Source of the DNA: Sphaerolaimus hirsutus | Lineage: Eukaryota > Nematoda > Chromadorea > Monhysterida > Sphaerolaimidae | Assembly (NCBI GenBank): GCA_964036195.1 | Contig: OZ038452.1 | Span: 16,548,704 to 16,612,703, forward strand | DNA length: 64,000 bases | Direction: 5' to 3' | Shown: positions 55,251 to 64,000 of the stretch, piece after piece | Numbering within the stretch: the first letter of the stretch is position 1 | How the letters are laid out: every line of letters starts with the position of its first letter | Made by a program: the position numbers and the translations under genes | Notes under the pieces: generated by a model | The model's database searches: none | Told to the model about the DNA's origin: nothing | Seen by the model: only the letters and a program-made list of their open reading frames with translations

Positions 55251-58200
55251 ATGCCGGTGGCCGCTGTGCAGTTGACTTGGCGCCAGCGGACGTCACTCGC
55301 GAAAATCACTTTTTTTCTGCACTGCTTGGCTTGTGCGACGTGCCTCGTTTTGGGTCTCTATCAAGCAGCAGTATCATATTTGACGTTCGGCAGTGTATGT
55401 TTGATATTATATGTATTTACCTGTGAAGCGCTTAAGAGTTGCCAGAGGGCAGTCCCAAACCCAGTAAAGTGTAAAGTAAAGTAAAATGTCATGTAAAATG
55501 TCAATTAAAACAAAACATAAAAGATTTTATTACTGAACTTTGCATGCCATTAGACACCTTACTTTACACTTTACCGTGTCTTGGATTGACACCAGCTGTA
55601 CAAGGGACTCAAAGTAGCGCTTGCACAATTTTGAATCGAGCACAGCGACGCGCGTCGCAGGTGGCCACGTTGGTGTCGAGCTACCGCGGCTCGATCGTGG
55701 GCATCACGCCCATGGTGAACACGGCGCTGTTCGCCGGCCTGCTGCCGTTGCACACGTTCGAGGCCGTGTTCGCGCTCGACCACGTGTCCAGCCGCTCCGA
55801 GGACCTGACGATGCACGCGGCCGCGGGCACCGCCTGGAAGAGCAGCTCGGCGCTGGGCGAGCAGGCCGTGTTGGGCGCCTGCACTGTCTTCAGCTGCGTA
55901 CTCGCACTCCTACTCAATACCATCTATGCGGCCAAATTTAGCAAGGTTAACCATTTTGCGCTATCATTTTGAATGGTGAGTGGAGCACATATTTTGTGCA
56001 TGATCCTACCATAATTTCATGAATAAAATCTTGTGATAAATTTCATGATTAATTATTGCATAGAAAAGGCAAAATATTAAGATGAATAAGCAGTATAATT
56101 TTTGGTTCATTATTCAGATGGGTTGTAGTAGGTTTCCATACTGAGTGTGATGTCCGCCGAGTATAACAACTGATTTATAGGTTTTTCAATTTTTCTTTGA
56201 GCAGTATCATCAAAAGAGTGACAAATACAATGTGAGTGCACATGCGCTGGGGCCTGCACTACGTACTCTACTGATCATGTAGACCTGTGGCCCGTGCCTA
56301 TACCCCCCCACCTAGTCATCTACACCCCCTCCAATTAGGGTCATAGATGAGTGGCGGGTAAAAATATTTATATGACTGGCGTGTATACATGATTAGTGGG
56401 TTTACATGACTACCGTATTTCCTCGAAATACCCCCAGGGGGTTTATTTTTTCAGAGTGGGATTTTTAAGGGGGGGTTAAACGAGGGGTGGGGTATTTCGA
56501 GGGGGGGGGGGGTTATTGCTTCGCCAGAAATTTTTCGAAATCCCAGTACGAAATTGTCGTTTGTAACGTACACAGATGTCGATAAATGCAACAAAAACCG
56601 CCATTTATAAGACTCTATAGACTTACCGTATTTCCTCGAAATACCCCCCTCAAAATGGGCACTATGAATTTGTGGTCCGGGAAATGCATAACACTTTCTG
56701 TGTTACAAAGTTCAAAACACTTTCTGTGTTACGTTAGAACGTCGTTTATACCATCTACCAGAGTTGGAAAAACATATTTACGTTTACCCAAAATACCCGG
56801 TTATTTGGGTATTTATATTTACGTTTACGTTTTCCAAAAATACCATTACGTTTTGTTACGTTTTTCTGGTACATTTACTCCGAATACTTTATGGTTCCCG
56901 CTGGAAGTGTGCCAACGATGGTTAACAGGTGCGAGTTTCATAAAAAGATGACAAAATTGATTGTTGTTATAATGTTATTTATTAACATATCACATCGATT
57001 ATTTTTTTTCATTTTTTTACGGAAGTCACCATGTTAATAATCATTGGCACGCTTCCAACATGAGACATAAATCAGTGCGAGGGCAGAGTATCATGTACGC
57101 CGAGTATACCAGAGAAAACGTAAAAATCGTATGGAAAATGCACAAAAACAGTGAATTTTTCAACTTTTTTCTGATATAATAAGTACAATTTATGTTTTTG
57201 GCCAATTAGCTTCTTAATTGTTTGATAAATAACATAGGTAAGCAAGAATGTGATCGTATTAGCAGAGAAATCCTTGAAACAGGAAAAACAAAAGTGTTTT
57301 CAATGCACTTGATCATAGGTGGTGCACTTCAAAGAATTTTTTACGTTTACGTTTTTTTTACGTTTACCCGGGTATTTTAAAAGTATTTTACGCTTTCAGT
57401 ATTAATACTCACCATTTAGAAAAGGTATTTACGTTTACGTTTACGTTTTCCAAAAATACCAGTATTTGTACAACTCTGCCATCTACATCCTTATATAAGG
57501 CTGTAAAAACTTATAAATGGTGGTTATTGTTGCATTTTTCACGTTTTTCTCTCAAAATTTTCACTCTGAAAAAATAAACCCCCGGCCGGTAATTCGAGGA
57601 AATACGGTATAAAAGTACAGACGGTAAAAACCCTATTCTAACATAACACAGTCATCGTTTTTAACGTGTGTTCTGCGTTTCCCGGATAACAAACCGCATT
57701 CGTTACCTATACACTAAATTTGGGGGGGGGGGTATTTCGAGGGGGGGTATTTCGAGGAGGGGGTATTTCGAGGATATACGGTAGTAGGCCTACACCAATA
57801 ATTTAACTACGTCGGAGATGCACGCAGTACTTGGCTCACGGAATCACGGAAGCGCTGTGCAACTACGACACGATCGAGCATTTGGGCGATTCGATCGCAT
57901 TGGACAAGGTGCAGTTCACGTGGCAGTGCTGCGGCCTGGACGGTCGAGACGACTGGTCCGAGAGGATTCCGTGCATCGACGATAATGGGTTCGTATTGGG
58001 ACTGTTAGTCACGAAGCACGAAAGAGGCACGAACCACCACGGGAGCATTAAGAATATAGGTACAGTATCAATTACAATTAAGAATCAATTACAGTATAAT
58101 GGTTTGGATGTTTGCTGAAAGAGTGCGCCTGGCATAAATGGCGCCGTCGCGCAGTGCACCTTGATGTTCGCCCTCTACTGGCACCATCGCTATAGCGCCA

Positions 58201-61200
58201 TTGCACCACAATGTGAAAGGATCCACGCACGCACTGCGCCATTCCTCCCAATTCTAGGGCGGCAGGCGTAAACGTGAGCACTTTTGCTACCACGACCAAA
58301 GCGGCTGTCACTGGAGCGAGTCCATCAAGAATTCCGCCGTCCTGTTGTTTGCTGGCATCGAGCCAGTGCTATTCAGCTGAATCATCACTCGTTGGCATTT
58401 GTTACCATGCATGACCAGGGTTGGTTTTATAAAAATTCATTTTAGTAAAATTGTATAAAAATTGTATAAAAATTTTATTTTATTTTTATTTTATTCTTGT
58501 TTCATTTTATTTTATTTTATTTTATTCCCAAAAGTCATTAATAAAATAAAATGACACATTTTACAAAAATTTTACAAAAATTTTACAAAAAATCAGAAAC
58601 ATGCATGCAAAGCCAGAAAAATGTTATAATTAGACCTATACATGAAAAACCTGTGACAAATTTTTCCCTTACTTTTCAAAAGTTGCATGCAGTATGTATT
58701 GTTAGCTAGCTGCAAGTGTAAAGTTACAATTATCGATAATAATGGTTTGCATTTTCAGTAGAAGGACTACTGGAGTGTGCTGGGCACATTTGTAAAATGT
58801 CATGCACAGTATCAATTGTCATGCAAAATGTCAAGTGTCATGTAAAATTTCAAGCAAAGTGGCAATTGTCATGACAAATGTCATGCAAAGTGTAATTTGT
58901 GTATCCAAATCTTGTGTTTTTGTATCCATAGTATGTTTTATATCCAAATCTTATGTTTTTGTATCCAAATGTTCACATAAGATTTGGAGTCAACAAAAAC
59001 ATAATTTAGATACAAAACATAAGATTTCCAAATAAAACCTGAGATTTGAACACAATTTATACTTTAATTTTTACATGCCATGACAATTTACACTTTACTT
59101 TACATTTGTCATGACAATTGACACTTTGCATGACATTTTACATGACATTTGACACTTTACAATGCTTGGGACTGCCCCCAGATCCATGAATAAACAGGTA
59201 GAGACTCAAGCAATGAGACAAAAATTTACAAAAAATATGAATTTTTATACAATTTTACAAAAATATGAATTTTTATACAATTTTACAAAATTTTTACAAA
59301 AATTTGAATTTTTATACAATTTTTATTTTTATTCTTAAATTTTCCATTTTATTTTATTTTATTTTATTCTTGAATATTCCATTTTATTTTTATTTTATTT
59401 TTATTTTTTTCTCAGATTTTGCCAACCCTGTGCATGACATGTATCTGTTCGCAGCCATTACATAAATACATAAGCTACACTTCATTCCAGGTTCCGTTGG
59501 ACACCCTGGCGCAGTATCACAGTGCTGAAGGCTGCCTCCATGCCGGTAATACATTGTGCCAATTAGAAAACTGCACAGCGCTTGTGAACTGATTGGAGGC
59601 GTGCTAAATACCGTACATATGCGCAGTGACGACGAGTCTGCCCGCGTACACACTGCCACTGGGTCTTTGCGTGCTGGTGCCAATCCCGGACCCTGTTAAG
59701 TGCCCTGGAAAATTTCAAATGGCATGCAAAGCGTCAAAACTCATGTAACATGCCCTGCAAAATGGCAACTCGGTTGCATGACATTTGACATTTTACAGGG
59801 CACTTTATAGGGTCTGGGACTGCTCCCTGGTGCTGGTGCAGCTGGCCGCCTTGGTGGGCACCCAATACGTCCAGTCTGGTATTCGCAACGCGCGTCGCCT
59901 GGCCAAGAAATTCCGACGCCCCATCGCGCCCGCCTGGCTGCTGCCGTTTGGTTTGGGCGGCCTGGAGCACAAGGATGCGCTCATCGAGGTGCGTTTGACT
60001 GATTTTGAAGACACCGTATTCAGGGTTGACACCGGTTCAATCTTCATGGTTGCAGGAGGCGAAAACATTGAACGTGGAGGCGCTGCGCAACAAGCAGCAG
60101 ACACGTGAACAGCGCGACGCTGAAGCCCAAGCTAAGGGGTTAAAGAAGAAAAATAGGCGTAAAACGGTGAAATTTGCATGTACCGTATTTCCTCGAATTA
60201 CCCCCCGAGGTGGAAATTTTTAGGGGGGGGGGGGTAAACGAGGGGGTATCTCGAGGAGATACGGTATTTATTACGTATTTATTATTTAGTACGGAGATAC
60301 GGAGATACGCGTATTATTGTTTCTTGCTGACCTCGAAATTTTTTCAACACAGATGCGTTTGGAAGCGCGGATTGCTTCAGCCGAAAGGGCTATCCAAGGA
60401 ACGACGGTGCGGACAGTGCTCCCCCAAATGACAGTTATGAAAAATCTGACCGTTTATGGTGCAGCTCCAATTGCACAAACACCAGTCGCGCCGGCAACTG
60501 CAGTGGAGCAGCCCAAGCTAACACCAAAGGCTGTGCCAGAAAAACCACCAGAAAAAGCTGCGCAGACCAATCCATCAGCGGAATCAGCAACAGTTAGCAA
60601 AGCATCGATGGAGCCAAATGCATTAGGTAGACCATCGGCGGAACCGGCTGCACTGCTCAAACCACCCAGAGAATCAGCAGAGCCGGCACAAAAGGGAAAA
60701 CCATCAGTTGAGCCAGCACCACTGGGAAAACCATCAGTTGAACCAGCACCACAGAAAAAAACATCAGTGGAGCCATCACCAATGGTAAAACCATCAGTTG
60801 AGCCATCACCACTGGGAAAACCATCAGTTGAGCCAGTGCTACAAGCAAAACCATCAGTTGAGCCAGCAGCACTGGCAAAACCATCAGTTGAGCCAGCACC
60901 ACTGTTAAAACCATCAGTTGAGCCAGCACCACAGGAAAAGCCATCAGTTGAGTCAGCACCACAGGAAAAGCCATCAGCACCACCCGACCCACGTAAAAAG
61001 CTTTCAAAGGGACCAACACAGCTGGGGAAACCATCGAGGGAACCAGCACAAACCAGTCAGTCGTATAAAGAGACAGAAAGTGCAGAGAATCTAGGCAGAA
61101 GCATTGTAAGTTCAAACATGATCACACGGTTACTGAAAAATGTGTTGTAAAATAACATCAAAGCCAAAATGCAGCCGTCAAAGGAGCCGCATCGACCAGC

Positions 61201-61612
61201 AATGGCTATCAAACCAGCAATGAAACCATCACTTCCAGCACCAGCGGCATTGCAACCATCAAAGTTGCCCACTGGTGCCAATCCCAGACCCTGTAAAATG
61301 CCCTGTAAAATGTCAAATGCCATGCAAAGTGTCAAAAGTCATGTAAAATGCCCTGCAAAATGGCACACATACGTTTGCCATTTTGCTGGGCATTTTACAT
61401 GACTTTTGACACTTTGCAAGACATTTGACATTTTACAGGGTCTGGGACTGCCTCCAGGTACCAATGTAGCACCACAACAAGGTGTTTCTGGTGGTGCAAA
61501 AGCTGCACGGCCACCATCAGCTCCACCACCACCTCCACCAGCCATGCCTAAGGGGGAACAAGCATCCAGGGAAAAGCAGTCTGCCCCATCTATGGATGAA
61601 GAGCATAAGTGA
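55251..61612 (+). CDS. Peripherin/RDS-like tetraspanin with long Pro/Ser/Glu repeat tail, ten exons, about 693 aa
   Basis: Exons: 55251-55394, 55661-55945, 57828-57970, 58258-58390, 59491-59545, 59627-59988 (split by an insertion, see 59671-59841), 60056-60166, 60353-61105, 61175-61274 and 61458-61612. Phases fit throughout. Spans: ITFFLHCLACATCLVLGLY; the region of NTALFAGLLPLH; LGACTVFSCVLALLLNTIY; and PLGLCVLVQLAALVGTQYV. The large outer loop has the tetraspanin cysteines: WQCCGLDGRDDW, RIPPSCC with a following Cys, then AEGC. The spacing, and QYVQSGI after span 4, recall peripherin-2/ROM1. The tail is a basic coiled stretch (RNKQQTREQRDAEAQ), then about ten 10-residue units KPSVEPAPLG (60690-60985), then a Pro-rich end. 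Peripherins shape membrane rims in photoreceptors; that role here is only an inference. Exon 4 has an alternative frame, but only the chosen one gives the CC motif. Confidence 0.82.
55453..55595. mobile_element. GGCAGTCCCAGACCCTGTAAAATG-family MITE (reverse) in intron 1 of the tetraspanin gene
   Basis: The left end CCAGAGGGCAGTCCCAAACC and right end TTGGATTGACACCAG are the diverged, inverted ends of the elements at 59681-59829 and 61275-61457. It occupies about half of the intron 55395-55660. Confidence 0.7.
56411..57783. mobile_element. Nested CCGTATTTCCTCG MITEs in intron 2 of the tetraspanin gene
   Basis: An outer copy starts at 56411 and ends CGAGGATATACGGTA at 57783. Within it is a second copy, 56624-57609 (TA|CCGTATTTCCTCG ... 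CGAGGAAATACGG|TA). The second copy itself contains the element at 56759-57478. Confidence 0.75.
56759..57478. mobile_element. hAT-like element, CAGAGTTGG ends with TTTACGTTTACG arrays
   Basis: The ends CAGAGTTGGAAAAACA and the complement of TTTGTACAACTCTG are flanked by identical CCATCTAC at 56751-56758 and 57479-57486. TTTACGTTTACG and AAAATACC motifs are arrayed next to both ends. No ORF. Confidence 0.9.
58416..59430. mobile_element. hAT-like element, CAGGGTTGG family, in intron 4 of the tetraspanin gene
   Basis: Same ends and arrangement as 23219-24404. The flanking TGCATGAC is identical at 58408-58415 and 59431-59438. Its core (about 58769-59178) is bounded by CTGGAGTGTGCTGGGCAC and GGGACTGCCCCCAG and resembles an enlarged copy of the MITE family seen at 59681 and 61275. 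Confidence 0.92.
59671..59841. mobile_element. MITE inserted in tetraspanin exon 6, probably spliced as an intron
   Basis: GTGCTGGTGC occurs at 59671-59680 and 59830-59839. Between the copies lie 149 bp with ends CAATCCCGGACCCTGTTAAG and CAGGGTCTGGGACTGC. Without the insert, exon 59627-59988 reads continuously through span 4 (LCVLVQLAALVG). With it, an in-frame TAA at 59746-59748 stops the protein. Splicing from CTG|gtgcca (59677) to gtgcag (ending 59841) restores the frame at the cost of two residues. Confidence 0.8.
60181..60266. mobile_element. CCGTATTTCCTCG MITE, short copy in intron 7 of the tetraspanin gene
   Basis: TA|CCGTATTTCCTCGAATTACC at the left and CGAGGAGATACGG|TA at the right. 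Confidence 0.8.
60690..60985 (+). repeat. 30-bp coding minisatellite (KPSVEPAPLG units)
   Basis: About ten in-frame units containing CCATCAGTTGAGCCAGCACC. Third-position differences between units are few, while residues 7-10 of each unit vary, suggesting recent expansion under weak constraint. The antisense open frame over the same stretch is a by-product. Confidence 0.88.
61275..61457. mobile_element. MITE that coincides with intron 9 of the tetraspanin gene (introner-like)
   Basis: The inverted ends CTGGTGCCAATCCCAGACC and (complement of the right end) CTGGAGGCAGTCCCAGACC continue into CCTGTAAAATG on both sides; the arms also share CATGACTTTTGACACTTTG. The phase-consistent intron runs from ACTG|gtgcca to ctccag|GTACC, that is, from one element end to the other. 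Removal gives LPTGTNVAPQ in frame; retention gives a stop at 61400-61402. Confidence 0.82.
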
Positions 61613-62181
61613 TTGTTAGTTGATGTTATTCAAGGCACATTGGATTAATCTGAATGTTTCGTTTATTAAATTATACAGTGAACCAAATTTGATTTGATTT
61701 GATTTGATTCACATGAATGAATCACTGTGGTGTGATATATTCCCCTTGAGAAATAAGTGTAGACGGTTGTGACGTGTATTCTTGAAAGTATTTATACTCG
61801 GGTGGCCTTATATTCTCACATGCACAGCTCACTATTTGGAAAGGGTAGCAAAACATTTCATTCTCTAAAAACGGGCAAATGCAGCATGTTTTCTAAATTC
61901 GTTGTAATATGTATAAAAATATTATGATTTCCACCACCGGACAGCCATTTAGTCAAACCACTATAGTGATTGATAGAAATCTTCATGCACGTTTGCTTTT
62001 ATAGACAACAAATTATAGGTCATAAAAGTACACAAGATGATTATCTCGAAGCCCTTAGCAGGCTGGCAATTTCCCCACCGAGGACGGAGTTAACGATAGC
62101 AAACCCTCTCGAAAAAAGTATTGAAATTTTTAAGTATTTTTTTCAAAACGACTTTTCAAATTTTCGAATTTTTTCCGAAAA
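61613..62181. other. 3' flank of the tetraspanin gene
   Basis: ATTAAA at about 61667 could be a polyadenylation signal for the gene. TTGATTTGATTTGATTTGATT at about 61689 is a short pentamer repeat. Nothing else is recognised. Confidence 0.45.
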
Positions 62182-62822
62182 TACCCTAAATCCTCGAATA
62201 AGACCCCAGGGGAGTTATTTTTTCGTCAGATGTTTTGGAGGATGAGTTATTCGAGGGGGGGGGGTTATTACTTCCTCAGGAAACTTGGACTTTATTCATT
62301 GCATGGATGCAGCATGTAAACTCGTGTAATTCAGGTATTTCACTGTCCAACAACAACAAAACAATGTGTATACACTGCATACACATCATGTATCTGCTGT
62401 CGCTACTATTCATTTATAGTTTTGTATTGTATCCTTTTCATCAGAAGTAGGAGTTATTTAAGAGGGGGGAGTTATTCAAGGGGGAGTTACCGTATTTTCT
62501 CGAATTACCCCCCGGGGGTTTATTTTTTCAGAGTGAAAATTTGAGAGAAAAACGAAAAATGCAACAATACCCACCATTTATAAGTTTTTACAGCCTTATA
62601 AAGGATTTAGATGGTATAAACGATGTTCCAACGTAACACAGTAAGTGTTTTGAATGTCTGTTATGCATTTCCCAGACCACAAATTCATAGTCCCCATTTT
62701 GAGGGGGGTATTTCGAGGGGGGGTATTTTGAGGAAATACAGTATTTTTTCCTGACCCCGCCAGCAGGGGGCTTATTCACTGGGGAGTTATTCGAGGGGGG
62801 TCTTATTCGAGGATTTGCGGTA
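62182..62822. mobile_element. AAATCCTCGAATAAGACCCC MITE with nested CCGTATTTCCTCG MITE
   Basis: The ends TACCCTAAATCCTCGAATAA and TTATTCGAGGATTTGCGGTA are inverted. It is the uninterrupted relative of 35444-43526. Inside, 62488-62743 is a CCGTATTTCCTCG MITE (TA|CCGTATTTTCTCG ... GAGGAAATACAG|TA). Confidence 0.85.
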
Positions 62823-63388
62823 CTTGTCGAATTTTCGAATTTAGTTATTGAATGTTTGAATTTTGAACTTTTTTTCTGAATTTTTGAATTTTTGAATTTT
62901 GTTGAATTTTCAAATTTTCAAAAAAAATTTCTTACTTTTCAAATTTTCGAAATCTTTTTGTCACTTTTTGAATTTTTTGCATCAAATTATTGCATTTTCT
63001 AATTGTTGGTCTGACTTATGAATACATCTATGTTTTACAGCCTTTTCACTGTTACCGCATAAGTATTTTGCTTCTGCTGCTACAAAAAAAACATGTGAAT
63101 ATTATAATTTTTGTAAAGTTTCTGCATTTTTTACTCATTTTGAACAAAAATCACCAAAAAAATTCGAAAATTCGAAAACGTTTTCGAGTTTTCAAATCTT
63201 TTGTAGAAAATCGATTTTTATGTTGTTTTTTTCACCGCATGCTTAAAAATTCGAAAAGTCCTAAAAAAAATCGAAAATTCGAAAACGTTTTCGAATTTTC
63301 GAATCCTTTTTTCCATCGTTAGACGGAGTATGTTCGATGCTAGGATTCACACCGAAGAAAGAAATTGCTTGATGTTTTAAGACGTGGT
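62823..63388. repeat. Low-complexity GAATTTTCGAA-rich sequence
   Basis: TCGAATTTTCGAAAA-type motifs recur with no definable unit. At 63165-63310 they appear in both orientations around AAAACGTTTTCGA, which may mark the arms of another degraded MITE. Confidence 0.45.
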
Positions 63389-64000
63389 CAGGGTTGGTTT
63401 TAGTGAAACTCTTTTTACTAAAATTGTATACCTGCAATTTGTATAAACATTTAAACGGTATTTTTTAAATTTTATTCATGTCTCATCTTATTTTATTCAG
63501 GGCTGCAGCCACCCCCCTTCCCGGGGTGAGACCAGAAAGTGACCGGAAAATGCGATTTTTTTCAACGTCAGCGTAGAAAATTTTGCGCGCAAGCGCGCAT
63601 TTTTCGCCAGAGATGAGATAAAATAATCAGATTTGCTCCCTGTGGCCACTAATCTTTATAAATACACCCAATAGCGTGCTTTTTGCTGTATTTATATGTA
63701 GGTATATTTACATACAAAAACAGTGTTCAATGGTGTTGGCGCCAACGCCAACGGCGCCATGGCGCCATTCCGCCACTCTGTAGGTAAAATTTTAGTGGGG
63801 GAGCCCGTTCGCCGGCCTCCGTAAACAAGCAGCCCCCCGCTCAAAAATCCTGGTTACGTCCCTGATTTTATCCCAAAATGACATCAATATAAAAAGAAAC
63901 CTTTTATCAAAAATTTCACAAAAAATCGGAATCTTGCATGCAAGGCAGGAAATATGCTATCATTATACAACCTGTTAGCTATCATTATCATCATGTAAGC
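63389..64000. mobile_element. hAT-like element, CAGGGTTGG family, partial (runs off the window)
   Basis: The left end CAGGGTTGGTTTTAGTG and following AAAATTGTATA match the copies at 23219 and 58416. It is interrupted by the element at 63498-63864 and resumes with TTTTATCAAAAATTTCAC. The right end is not in the window. Confidence 0.7.
63498..63864. mobile_element. hAT-like MITE, CAGGGACGTAGCC-related, nested
   Basis: It begins CAGGGCTGCAGCC and ends TCCTGGTTACGTCCCTG. Flanks ATTTTATT (63490-63497) and ATTTTATC (63865-63872) form an 8-bp duplication with one mismatch. A GGCGCC cluster lies at 63737-63770. Confidence 0.8.

Noticed and set aside
57971-58120. Extension of tetraspanin exon 3 to the donor at 57993 (GGGTTC|gtattg)
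   Set aside because: It would force the next exon into a frame without the conserved CC motif. The donor at 57971 gives RIPPSCC in frame.
60657-61115. Antisense open frame of 152 aa with hydrophobic repeats
   Set aside because: It is the shadow of the KPSVEPAPLG coding repeat.

Overview
The window is eukaryotic and almost certainly from an animal (invertebrate; the phylum cannot be resolved from the sequence). The exon-intron genes encode metazoan-type proteins: a PDCD10/CCM3 homologue, a LAPTM-like four-membrane-span protein, a phafin (PLEKHF; PH plus FYVE), an alpha-tubulin and a peripherin/RDS-like tetraspanin. Exons are short, GC-rich and joined by GT-AG introns whose phases fit. Everything else is AT-rich sequence packed with mobile elements. 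There are two 200-bp assembly gaps (14446-14645 and 51431-51630).

Layout. 350-1306 (+): last two exons of PDCD10. 1.5-16.3 kb: repeats only, including a foldback element, TA-flanked palindromic MITEs that begin CCGTATTTCCTCG, and GGCGCC-rich elements. 16393-20918 (+): LAPTM-like gene, six exons, with MITEs filling several introns. 21.3-28.8 kb: a 1.46-kb foldback, hAT-like elements with 8-bp target duplications, and a threefold nest of such elements at 26790-28810. 29007-31803 (-): phafin gene, five exons. 32.4-33.3 kb: a GGCACC-rich hAT-like element. 35444-43526: a MITE containing a 7.66-kb element with hAT-like ends, which in turn contains a LINE-like unit (1199-aa ORF with an SGNH-hydrolase-like C-terminal region, then a frameshifted reverse transcriptase). 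45195-51248 (-): complete alpha-tubulin gene, ten exons. 53626-55111: second copy of the 5' part of that gene. 55251-61612 (+): ten-exon tetraspanin gene with a long Pro/Ser/Glu repeat tail. 61.6-64 kb: more nested repeats.

The most interesting signals are: (1) in the tetraspanin gene, short inverted-repeat elements lie exactly at splice sites and appear to have created introns (introner-like), with the element end CTGGTGCC acting as donor CTG|GTGCC; (2) a set of hAT-like non-autonomous families that share ends and 8-bp target duplications but carry entirely different arrays of short subterminal motifs (ATCCCG, ATATCGAT, GGCGCC, GGTGCC, AAAAGCGC, TTTACGC); (3) the reverse-transcriptase unit with an SGNH-like domain cleanly embedded in a DNA-transposon-like element, whose empty site survives elsewhere in the window. 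The genes do not form a pathway; their neighbourhood reflects ordinary gene spacing in a repeat-rich animal genome.
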